Source: Lineus longissimus
Taxonomy: Eukaryota > Nemertea > Pilidiophora > Heteronemertea > Lineidae
Length of the DNA: 64,000 nucleotides
Assembly: GCF_910592395.1 (NCBI RefSeq)
Contig: NC_088316.1
Coordinates: forward strand, 4,838,001 to 4,902,000
Direction: 5' to 3'
Shown here: positions 38,067-49,087 of the stretch, one piece after another
How the letters are laid out: each line of letters opens with the position of its first letter
How positions within the stretch are numbered: position 1 is the stretch's first letter
Position numbers and translations under genes: made by a program
Notes under the pieces: model-generated
What the model was told of the DNA's origin: nothing
Seen by the model: the letters and a program-made list of their open reading frames with translations, nothing else
Database searches by the model: none

Positions 38067-38724
38067 TGGGCGGTTATTACCGCAAATAAAGACAAACCAA
38101 AGCAAAGACACTTGTGTAGCATATCAAGGACACGTAGATTGATACTGCTATGTGTGCCACATCAAAGACATCTAGACCATACACCACGTCAAAGATAACG
38201 ATGCGAAGTCAACAGGCGGCGCCACTGTAGATTGCTGGCGGCCGTATGCCTGTTGACGTTGTTGTTATTTGCCACCTCTCTCCTATGGCAAGCCGTTTGC
38301 TTCAAAAAGTCGAAATGATTTTTTTTCTAGTCGAAATGATTATTTTCTAGTCAAGATATTTTTTTTCAAGTCAAGAAAAAAAAATTGAAATTAAATTTTT
38401 TTTTCAAGTCGAGATATTTATTTTTCTTCTCATTTAACTTATCGAAGTTGAATCAATTAATAAAAATTTCACTGTGAGAAAAAAATGATTATAAAAATAA
38501 AAATAGTCGCTTATATCAACAAAAACCTATAGTTGTCGAAATCGTTTTTTACTTTTCCCAAAACGGTGGCGCCGCCTGTTGACTTCGCATCGTTATCTTT
38601 GATGCGGTGTATGGTCCAGATGTCTTTGATGTGGCACACATAGGAGTATCAATCTACGTGTCCTTGATATGCTACACAAGTGTCTTTGCTTTGGTTTGTC
38701 TTTATTTGCGGTAATAACCGCCCA
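38067..38724. mobile_element. Foldback element with 159-bp terminal inverted repeats and 5-bp target duplication
   Basis: Arms 38067-38225 and 38566-38724 are inverted copies, starting TGGGCGGTTATTACCGCAAA at each outer end and ending at a CGGCGCCAC/GTGGCGCCG junction. TAGTA flanks both sides (38062-38066 and 38725-38729). The 340-bp centre is AT-rich with tandem variants of CTAGTCGAAATGATTTTTT. No ORF, so it is non-autonomous. TA alone could also be the target duplication. Confidence 0.85.
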
Positions 38725-38953
38725 TAGTATAGGTTGGTTGCGTACAGACTAACACTTGCATGCAACCACCCTCGACTTGATAATGGAAAGTGATAAAATG
38801 CGACGCGATGTTCCACCTACTTTTTTGTGACGTGGTTTATAGCTGAGCATGGCTGCGAGAAATAACAGTGTACATTCTTTCCGCAGGTTGATTGGCATTG
38901 CTTCAGGTTATCAGTTGTGTCGCTCGCTGAATCTCATCATGTGTTTTTTTGGC

Positions 38954-39810
38954 CGCAATCCCGTTTTTGGCTCACCGTAGGGGAGTCTATACAATACTGC
39001 AGTGTCCGTCGTCCGTCGTCGTCTGTATCCTGTTTCAAAAATGGTGGCACGTTTCTTAACCGCTCGAGTTTTGAACTTGAAACCTTGTACACAGGACCCC
39101 CAGGTTAGGTGACCCCTGAGACTGAATTTCGATCCGATCTGATTCTTGACTTGGCCACCAAGGGGCCAAAAGTGGAAACCTAAAAAGTGTGATATCTCTC
39201 TTAGTAGTGAGGTTTCGCAACCGCCCGGTTAGGCCCTTCGACGACGTTTATCTATTGTTCAGGTAAACTCACACAATAGATAAACGTCGTCGTAGGACCT
39301 ACACGGGTCGTTGCGAAACCTCACTATTGGTGACTCGTTTGCGACAAGATATTTTTGGTAGGTTCTCCTAGCAAGGTTACATCACATATCAGACGGGTTT
39401 TTGATTTTACATACTTTTCAAGGTCAGATATCAATTGGCGTAAATTGGCCGTTTGAGTGTAAGAATGGCATGTTTCTTAACCGCTAAAGGTAACAACTTG
39501 AAACTTGGTTCCCAAATTCAAATTCAAATTCAAGTACGTTTATATTGTTGCCTTATAAATGTTACCCTTTAAGTCAGTTAACCTCTGACACGGAATTTCG
39601 ATCCAGAATGATTCTCGACTTGGTCACCAGGGAGCAAAAACTGAAAAGGTAAAAGTGCAATATCTCGCTTATTAGTGACTTTGTTTTCAATAATATCTTT
39701 ATGGTAGGTACTCCTAGCAAGGATACATCACATGTCATACCGACTTTGATTTTTTGCCTATATACTATACATGTAGCATGTTTCTTAACCAGCACGAATT
39801 CCGAACCACC
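38954..39810 (+). repeat. Dispersed repeat family R, locus 1 (two to three monomers)
   Basis: Starts TTTTTGGCTCACCGTAGGGGA, then GTCCGTCGTCCGTCGTCG. Anchors [A/C]C/GTTTCTTAACC recur at about 39047, 39470 and 39777. Shared blocks include TTCGATCC...GATTCT, CTTGGCCACCA, GGTAGGTACTCCTAGCAAGG and TTTTCAAGGTCA. The first monomer is interrupted by the MITE at 39207-39324. A (CAAATT)n-like stretch is at 39515-39535. Confidence 0.85.
39207..39324. mobile_element. 118-bp palindromic MITE with TA target duplication
   Basis: Two 52-bp arms (39207-39258 and 39273-39324) match at 46 positions and enclose a 14-nt loop. The ends read GTGAGGTTTCGCAAC. TA flanks each side (39205-39206 and 39325-39326), as for Tc1/mariner-type insertions. 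Paralogous repeat sequence at about 39668 lacks the insert, which supports insertion into an existing repeat. Confidence 0.85.
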
Positions 39811-42685
39811 ACATATCAATACGGTGAGCTCAATCGGCCCTGGCCTTTTCATTACTTTTCAGAAGTTTGTCTAGAGATATATGAAAGCGCATCAGAATGT
39901 TTTAATATCTTCTATTCTTGGTGTTTTCTCCACAGTTTGTAGATAACACCATTGATGATATAATGCGCATTTTAAAAATAAAGATTATAACTGTCTCAGC
40001 ACTGTCTGCACTCTCCATTTGTGAATCACATAATAATCCTTTCATTATAAGAGTCTTTGACTTTCCATTAAAATCTGACACCGTTGATGTTGAGGGATGA
40101 CGCAAAATCTCGCGAGTAATTTAAAGTTCTGCTGACTGTAGTTCATTGAGGTGCGCTATACAAATATAATTCTTGAAAGGAATGGGCTACTTTTTAAGGT
40201 TAAACGGTTTGCCTTTCCAGACACGTTTACAACATTACCTGTTTATATAATAATTGAAATGATCCCCATTATAGTCATGACTTGATCCTTCGTCAACACA
40301 TCTGGATCGAACAGTCATTGAACTTACACCTTCTCTGCTTTAAACAGGTATTGACAACGCAAGCAATTTGACGTCGATCAGTCGCTCTTTAAATTGCTGT
40401 ACCTCGCTTCAACGTGCCGCCAAGTGAGAAAGAGGCTCAAGTGCGCACCACTTGACTGGGTGCATGATTTCGCGGTTAGTGCTTTGTGCAATCATACAAA
40501 CTCCACTCATAGATCGAGGTACTGTGGCACTGTGTGACAGGGGTGCTGGGTTATTAACATGAAAATGATAAGTAAAAAAGGCTATTTGAATCACATTTCA
40601 GTAGATAAAAACCGCAAGTATGCTGTTTTTATGAAATGAGGTGCTTAAGATTATATAGTTGTCATCAAAATAGCCATTTTGATACGCTCTTTGAATGATA
40701 TTTTTGATATATCACTACGCCATTGTGATCTGGTTGAACAGCACGCGCAGATGTACACGATATATGTTTAGGCAAAACATCGCAGCGCTGTTGGGAAACC
40801 AACCTCAATTAAAGCCTCGTCGGCAGACTACTTAATGGGGAAGAGCCTATATTAAACCTACATGTCTAGCTGCCACGAATCTATGTCATAATTGTCACGA
40901 AGGGCTTCACTCTTTAATTTGTTTCTTGCAAATTAGTCCGATATGATGCATTTTTAATGTCACGCTTGGAATGTTTGGTAAGAAGATTAAATGCAAAGCA
41001 AGCGTTGACAGAAGTCATCAATGCATCTTATTCAAAAACGACAAACCGGTCTCTTCAATCACATTGGTGTCATTTAACGAAATGATATGGCATTAAATTT
41101 GCATGAATTTGGTATCTATAAGACATGGATTTTTATGACAGTATTTGTTTGTTCCGACTGACTGCCATTTTTCCATAAATACAATGCTGCTAAAATTGTG
41201 TTGTTGTTTTTGTCGGTCGTACCGTAGGTCTGCATAGCATCAAAACAAAAAAGTAACTTTGGATAGTTGCCCCAAGAGCTGCAAATGTAAGATGACAAAC
41301 ATTGCATAATTCTATAAAACTCTGGGTCCCCTATTATTAAGAGGACAATGATACACATTATTCAACAGTGTCAACCGCAGGGTTGGGGGTAGCCTGGCAT
41401 ACATCATCGAGACGAGCAAATACTCTAAAAGTTCCTATCACATTTTCTTTTGCCGCTACACCAACTGTTCCTTCAACCTGAATCTCATGTACAATGTATC
41501 TGCGTCCGCTTCAGCGATCTCAAAACCTCGGGGGTCAAGATGCTGATCCGTAAGTATAGCACTATCGCTCACATTTCTATTTGTAATAAACATCTGGCGA
41601 GGTAAACATGTCCCTGATGATGACCCCGGGCCGGCCTCTCGGATCAGCCCCGCAGAACATGTTGACAAGTTTCAATTTGTTGACTCATTTGATTCAAAAA
41701 CAATCATCAAATCGTTGGTGGTTAATTTATTTAATCCCCTTGGGCATGCGTGCAATTGGAACTGTTTGGCGGGTTCAGAGAGATATATCAAGGAATATAT
41801 AAATCAAACTTTTGTGTTGAACCTTACCGCTCAATGCACTTTACTTAAGTATGGCTAATCGAAAGCACCCTTCCCCAGATGTATCGTTTTCCCTACGTTA
41901 TTGCTAAAAGTCAAAGGGTTTTCAAGGTTGACATCGTTAAACGTGTGTTTTCCTTAATGAAAAACCAACGCTCTCATAGAACACAATGTTAACTTAGAGT
42001 CTGTAAATCACTCAATATCTCAAGTGGTTTTCTAAGGGGAAAAGGTAGAAACAATGTATTGCGACATGAAGGGTATAATTCTGTGTGACTCTTGACACTT
42101 TGTCAACATTGCGACCAACCCTATCTCTCAAAGTTTCACTTGTTGATTCTGGTGTCGACAGTTGTCATTAGAAATGGCAGATGCAAGTCCCGACAGTCAT
42201 GACTGTCGCACCACAGGCTAATTCAAGTGACGATTCATTCGCGCATTGTCAACAGAACTGTTTCTTTTCCGCATTCACGAGAGAGGGAGGGGGAGGGGTA
42301 ATGCCATTCCCATCATCGATATCTATTGACTCTATCAAAAGACATGCTTTGTATATGCAACACTTACCCTGTCCGAGCATCGCCGTTAGACACTGGTGGC
42401 CCGTTTTGAAAACGTTTTTACTACACACACCAAACTTGGCTTACGTGTACCCGCTAGGTAACTTAGGAAATTCAATGGCTGATCGAATAGCGGCCCCATA
42501 TCATTTTTGGTTTGGCTAATGCTGCTGATTTGAAAGAAACAACGACGATAATCATAGTGACACAGATTGTCAGTTGTTTTTTCCAGGCTCTACAAAATTG
42601 CCTTTGCGTTGGGACCGAGCGACGGGCCTTTGCGAAACACTTTTTTTCAATGTACATATATTATAATGACCATACAAAATCCTAG
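39811..42685. other. No recognisable gene
   Basis: 2.9 kb of AT-rich sequence between two copies of the repeat family. Short ORFs only. Confidence 0.4.
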
Positions 42686-43810
42686 TTTTTGGCTCACCGT
42701 AGGGGAATCTATGCAACACCGCAGTGTCCGTCGTCCGTCTTCCGTCGTCGTATCCTATTTCTAAAACAGTGGCACGTTTCTTAACCCCCGGGACTGTGAA
42801 CTTGAAACTTTGCACACGTGACCCCCTACGTCAGATGACCTCTGACACTGAATTTCAATCCGCTCCGATTCTTAACTTGGCCACCAGGGGGCCAAACGTG
42901 AAAACGTGAGAAGTGTGTTATGTGTTTTCAATAAACGTTTTATGGTAGGTACTCCTAGCAAGGATACATCACATATCGTACGAGTTTTAGATTTGACGTT
43001 CTTTTCAAGGTCACAGAGGTCAAATGGCCTAAGTTGGCCGTTAGGGTGTAACTATGGCACGTTTCTTAACCGCAATGACCATTTATCTCAAATTTGATAC
43101 ACATGTAACCAATAGTCAGGTGATCTTAGGGATCGAAGTTGGGTCCAATCTGATTCACCGTTTGGCCACTAGGGGTACGGGTTTTTGATTTGACCTACTT
43201 TTCAAGGTCAGAGAGGTGAAATGGCGTACGTTGGCCGTTAGGCACGTTTCTTAACCGCAGCGACCGTTGATCTCAAATCTGGTACACATGTAACCAATAG
43301 TCAGGTGATCTCAGGGACTGAAGTTGGGTCCGATCTGATTCACCGTTTGGCCACCTGGGGGCCAAACCTGAAAACCTTAAAAATGTGATTATTCCTTAAC
43401 TACTTGTCCGATTGCCACCAATTTGATATCATGGGTACATCTAACCACGACACAGTATATGTCACATGGATTTTATATTTGATCTACTTTTCAAGGTCAA
43501 TGAGGTAAAATGGTGCAATTTGGTCGATGGGCTGCAACTACGGCATGATTCTTAACCACAATGATCTTTGATCCAAAATTTGATACACATGTACCCTATG
43601 GTTGGTGATCTCAGGTGTCGAAGTTCGATCCGATCTAAATCACCATTTGGCCACTAGGGGGCCAAGTCTGAAAACCTTAGAAATGTGATTTTTCTTTAAC
43701 TATGGTACTTGCCTGATTGCCACCAATTTGATATCATAGGTACATCTAGCGACTACAGTATGTGTGTCTCATGGATTCAAGGTCACAGAGGTCAAATAGC
43801 TTAAGTTGGC
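42686..43810 (+). repeat. Dispersed repeat family R, locus 2 (about four monomers)
   Basis: Opens with the same TTTTTGGCTCACCGTAGGGGA and GTCCGTCGTCCGTC as locus 1. Anchors TTTCTTAACC (or ATTCTTAACC) lie at about 42776, 43059, 43246 and 43548, so monomer spacing varies from about 190 to 300 bp. Each monomer has TTTGGCCACTAGGGG-like, CACATGTAACC-like and TTCAAGGTCA blocks. The last monomer stops at GGCCATTAGG just before the endonuclease ORF. Confidence 0.88.
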
Positions 43811-43828
43811 CATTAGGCTCATGGTCTA

Positions 43829-44275
43829 ATGATTTATGTGAAAAATCATATAAGAATAATGGAGAAACGATTCATTACCAGCAATGACTTTGAATCTATA
43901 TCTCTTAGCATCCATCCAAAAGACTCTAACACAGTCATCCATTTCAGTGCACCAAGTTGCACATTTCAAAACCTGGTCTATAGACTACAAGAGTGCCTCT
44001 CAACATATGAACCAACCGAAATATACCTCATCGTGGGCGATTTCAACATGATGTCAATAGCCAATACTGAAAACTACAATGCAAAATTAGAAACCTACAT
44101 GCTTCAAGGATTTAATTTCACACAGCACATGACTAAAAACACCACAGATTTTGACTCAAAGTTAGACCAAGTCTTCACCAACACTGCTTTATCACATAAT
44201 ATTGAACCAGTCGATGTCATCGACAATTATTGGTCAGATCATAAACTAATATATACTGCCCTGTCCTACTACTAG
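43829..44275 (+). pseudogene. Truncated endonuclease/exonuclease/phosphatase (EEP) domain of a mobile element
   Basis: 148-codon ORF. It begins in the middle of an EEP fold (IYVKNHI), continues with the metal-site motif IVGDFN and ends with YWSDHKLIYTAL ten residues before the stop. The N-terminal catalytic Asn and Glu motifs are missing, so the domain cannot be complete; a TAG lies in frame just upstream. No reverse transcriptase follows. A stop right after SDH fits the C-terminal EEP domains of Helentron or PIF1-type elements better than LINEs, where EEP is N-terminal; this is inference. It directly abuts the end of repeat family R. Confidence 0.7.
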
Positions 44276-47200
44276 CCACTTAATATACATGTATGAGTAC
44301 GCCTAGCTATTAGGCTACATATCACCTATTCACTTATCGTACATAATTTACAGTGCGTAACATTGCTTTCAACTACGGTGAGCACAATTGGAATAACATG
44401 CATTATAAAATGCAGATTTTGGAAGACGTTGCTCAACTCAGGAACTACCGAGACTGATATTTTATACAGCCTGCAGGTTCCGGCCACCATTTTCAATCAA
44501 ACTCCGATCCTTACACTGAACTGCGAGTTTTTATTTTGGGTGCATGATGATGACGATTGAGTAATCAAAACCATAGTATCCAACCAAAAGCAGTTTACCG
44601 TTCCTATCAGATTACGGAGGTAACCAGACTTGAAGTAATTCTCAATACAAAAAAAACTATCCGATTTCTGGTAAAAAGTTGCCAATCTTGGACAATCAGT
44701 GTTGAAAGTAGAAGAACATGAGTCGACCAGTAATCCCAGCGCATAATTGGTTGGGAAGAAAACAAATTAAGTTTTTGGTTTAACTTGAAATTTGAGTCTT
44801 AAGAACACGGCTTATGTTAATTTGACAATTGTCCTTGTGGAATCTGAAAGACAATCTGTTCCCCCCGACTTCATTTAAAGGGGGTATGTAGACCAAGTGG
44901 TTCAGGATGTTGAGGGCCAATTGAGACCATTGAAATCACAACGTGTGAAAAAGCTTCCTCCGGATTCTTGACACAAGAGAAAGATATCACCGATCAACTT
45001 CCCTCGGACAGTTCTTTTTTCTTTAGCTACCCGTTGGAGTTTATGTTCTCATTAACTTTTGCAAAAGGATTATTTTTTTAGAATAAAGCAAAAGCTTCTC
45101 CGAAGCTGTGCACTGTTTGTTTTTTGGATGTTTTTTATCGCACTCGTCTCATGGTAATCCACATGTCGACTTTGTAAGCTTAGTCATGGCAGGAGTTTTT
45201 TTGAGACAGCTTAATCTTCTACAGTATACACACGCATTTCAAAGCTGCGCATAGTGACTGCCCCATGTTCAAGACAATCATATACGCTCTTTGTAATCAA
45301 CTGAGCTATAAAAGAACAGCAAGTAAATATGCATCGAGAGACTTTGCTTAGAATCATGGCATTCAAACGCTGACGTCTAGAAAGTTGCCAATAAGTCCCT
45401 AGCCTCTTGTTATTAAATAGCTGTCTTTGTACTTAGCCTTAGTAACTCATACGAACCTCAACAAACAAATGCACTTTTTCCTCCATATTTTCCTTGGTGG
45501 AGATTTGAACTGATGCGAAAACCCCGTAATATTCAGTGTTGGTATTGATATGAACTATAGATGGTGATTTATGGCTCTAGCACGTTTTTTTTGTCCCTAG
45601 GTACGCTACGAGGGACCTAAACAATGCTTGAGATGGACGCAATGTATTACACATGTTACAAGACCACTCATTTATGAGACATAGGGCTCTTTTTTCACCA
45701 ATAATGCATGTATCATTTATTCATCTGTGAAAATGTTATGCCTATGTCTCCAGAAGAAAGGGTAAAATCCACCGTGAAGAAATTCTGTATGTAAAAAAGT
45801 ACAGAGAAACTCCGCGCCATGACGGAGCGTCGTAACATCGATCACCGTAGTTCCTAAAAAAATCATTGATATCTTGGTACTCAGTGTATGCCAGGTTGAT
45901 TTAGCGTTGTTTTGGCAAATACATGTTATTTGGAGTTTCTGAAACCTGGAGCGCTACTCAATAGGTGGCTAACAAGAAACTAGGCATTTTACTGTTGTTG
46001 CCGACGTATATGTACACTGAACTTGGAATGTGCGTCGGACCCGTGTTGAAATGCCGTCCAGTGCCAGTTGGTGCGTTTTTCGCTGATTTGTGCAAATTCA
46101 ACATATCTCAAAAGTTCAATGGTGGACCCTCAATTTTTTTGATTTTTGTGTAGCGTAAGCAACTGTCTTTTACGGGAAAATGGTCACTGTAAGAATTATC
46201 CAGGAAGAAATGTATAATATTTGGGGTTTTCCGTGATTGCCCGGCCCAATTGGTAATATTGCCAGTTGAGATTGGTAACAGAGCTGTAATGGAGCCAATG
46301 CGACGCTTATGATTTATTTAAAGAAATGAAATGCCGGAGTTATCATTCTGCAGAATACGGGGAATCAGGCGTTTCCAGTGATATACGACACAAATGGGTT
46401 GTCCTCATGCAATCACATTGGAAACACATTTTAAAATAGATATAACGTAATGTTAACGGGGCACGTCATCATCGCGTACATTCGGGAAAAACTCCCTAAT
46501 GAGACCTATGATGAAAGACGCCGGGACGCCCGATCACGCCTGACGCCCGATGCTAACCTACGCCTGGTTTGCAGATTATACCTTTGCAAATGTTATATTC
46601 AATCCACGATTGCAGGTCACGTGATGTAAATAAACGCACGTGGTCCACACTTTGCATTTCAATACCAATACGGATATGTATTTTCCCGGGAATTTCATGC
46701 TGGGATTCGACAGGTTGCATGCATTTGACACCTTGACAGGTCTGATGCACCGGCAATGTCTTTGCCTCTTGTATGGAGGTTGTTAAAGGACTATCAGGAC
46801 TGAAAAGGGCTTGAAATGTTAATGAACGCATGCAATCAGGAGTAGAGAGAGATCCCACTTCAATCCTACTTACGTCGTCGTAATTGATCTTCTAAAGGTA
46901 TTAGAAAGGGGGAGGGCGATTTTACCCATAATACGAAGATATTCGTGGTTTGGTTCCCACAGTGTTAACGGCAGCACGCCTGCTTATCGCAGTAAATAGT
47001 CATGGTGCAAGCTATATCACGCATCTCAATGGATGATTGTCAGCGTGCAAAGATCAGGTCCCCGAGGAGGTGACATTATTTTCCTCACGAAATTCTGCCT
47101 TTGTAGCCAGTCGCAATAAAATAACACCAGCGAAACATCGGGCGAGCTGCGCCAATTCTTTAGTAAGAAACGGAGTAATGATGGCGCTTTTTGTGATAAA

Positions 47201-47339
47201 GATGGTTGTAGTCTGACCGGATCAACTGTTTTTTTTACAGTTAAGCAGCTTCTAGCGGATCTGTTCGGGTCAAGTGACAGTCACCTTTTAGCCTGACGCT
47301 CTCTTGCAATCACCTATCGTCTGTCGTTGATCGCAATCC
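44276..47339. other. No recognisable gene
   Basis: 3 kb of AT-rich sequence. Nothing recognised apart from short ORFs. Confidence 0.4.
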
Positions 47340-47491
47340 CACCCTGGAGAATGAGTTCTCCAAATTGCCGAGCATCTTATCAGGTCTTCCAACTTTATTG
47401 AATAAAATGTCCTTTCCCAGGACAAGCAAGCTCGGCAAACTGGAATGCCTGATAAGATGCTCGGTAATGTGGGACTTGATTCTCCAGGGTG
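47340..47491. mobile_element. Imperfect inverted repeat (probable small foldback element)
   Basis: CACCCTGGAGA (47340) pairs with TCTCCAGGGTG (47481), and CCGAGCATCTTATCAGG (47368) pairs with its exact complement at 47448-47464. The arms of about 57 bp otherwise match partly. No clear target duplication. Confidence 0.65.
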
Positions 47492-47499
47492 AATACGTC

Positions 47500-47790
47500 A
47501 TCCGTCCATTTACAGAACACGTTTTGTAGCCGCAAGAGGTATACCGAAACTTTATACAAAGTACCCTCGGTCAGATGACTTTGGACACAACGTTTAATTA
47601 AGTCTAGTTCGCCACTTAGCCACCATGGAGCTGAAAACATAAAAAAATAGTGATAATGACCATCCCATTTCTAATTCTTATCACAAATACATGTAACATT
47701 ACTTTATAGAAAATCCAGGTCTTAAATTTGACTTACTTTTCAAGGTCACAGTACAGAGGTCAAAGTCTAAATTCGAATTCAAATTTAGCT
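47500..47790 (+). repeat. Diverged single copy of dispersed repeat family R
   Basis: Shares in order: CCGTCC, GTCAGATGAC, a CCACTTAGCCACCA block, TGAAAAC, TTGACTTACTTTTCAAGGTCACAG and AGAGGTCAAA. It lacks the opening GGCTCACCGTAGGGG. Confidence 0.65.
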
Positions 47791-48984
47791 TGTAACGCCT
47801 GTGTTAGTTAATGTGAAAGCATCTGCAAACATATTTGAAGTCCATATGTTCATTGATCGCTCACAGGACAACGTTCTTTTGCAAAGAAGGCGAGTTGACC
47901 GCCATTGCACCGTGGTCTGATTTGGAAGTGCCGTCTAAGTTTGATCTTCAAGACTGTTTTGTGACAACGGTTGATATTATATTTGCTGTAAGGTTGGCTA
48001 AATCTAGTGTCTCAATTATGCTGCAGCAATGCCGTTGCTTATGCAAATATTATAAATTCCAGGTTTTAGCTACCGAAAATCGTTGGCCTCTGACGAAAAT
48101 CATGCGTGGAAGAAAGATGCAAGCACCTTTTAAAAGAACGTATGCATTTCAAGCGGTGATGATATGTGAATGAATCATTTTAGAAACTATTTTGATAAAG
48201 CACGTACTACTTTATTACGTCCGTACGTAGCACGACTTCGTCGATTGGTGACATGTCGTCGCTGTTGGTGACGCCATCAAGAACGACGAAATCAGTCGCT
48301 AGAAGAATCCCTTCTTTGTTATCATTCTATATTCATGCCGTGGAAAATGTGACTTAAGGCTGTGAGCAATCAATCACTAATTGCAGAGTGATAGTTTGCC
48401 AGACAAACCTGATATGCGCTGTCACGTCAGCTGTACTGCATCTCTCGCTGCGGTGCTGCTAATGAGCAGTGTTGCGTAGGATTATGCAAGCAACAAGACC
48501 GCGTACAGAACTATAATTATGCACAGGCACAATTTGACAGAGGTTCGTATAGGAGATATTTTATACACAGTGACCCAAAAACAATGCGACCCATAATATT
48601 TTTATATTTTTTCATGATTACTGAGGTTCCAGTTCCAGATCGCATGCATGTTATCTCCTAGATAGATGAAGTTTCAGGCATAGCGCTCGAACAGTTTATG
48701 TTGTGTGCAATTTCAAAGAAAATGATCAAAATTTCCAATTATACCGTGTTTCAAGCACTGGCCCAAAGAAGGTGTGAAATTGTATGCACTTGACTTAGAT
48801 ATCAATAGTCAAAACCTTGGTACTATCTTATGCAGAGTGTCTAGAAAAGAAAACCCACACGCAATAGAAAACCTGAATATAGCAATTATATTAGCAGCCA
48901 TAACGAGGGCACATTCTGCTGATTAGATGGGCGTATTGCTGTTATTGTTATTTGGCATCAGAAATTGGCTTGAAATTCCGATCC
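47791..48984. other. No recognisable gene
   Basis: A 112-codon plus-strand ORF (47835-48173) has no recognised domain. Nothing else seen. Confidence 0.4.
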
Positions 48985-49087
48985 ATTTTGCAAATTCAAA
49001 CAGCCTTTGTGGTATGCAGTTTCAGAGAAAATGAACAGAATTTGCAAAAACATTTTCTCTGAAACTGCCTACTACAAAGGCTGTTTG
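48985..49087. repeat. Near-perfect hairpin, 36-bp arms and 17-nt loop
   Basis: Arms 48998-49033 and 49051-49086 differ at two positions, one of which is a G-U pair in RNA. The loop contains GAATTTGCAAAA, the exact complement of 48985-48996, so a second inverted pair overlaps the first. The stem is more perfect than usual for an animal microRNA precursor; a young inverted duplication is likelier. Confidence 0.8.

Noticed and set aside
48998-49086. MicroRNA precursor
   Set aside because: The stem is almost perfectly paired and the arms look like a recent inverted duplication, unlike typical animal precursors.
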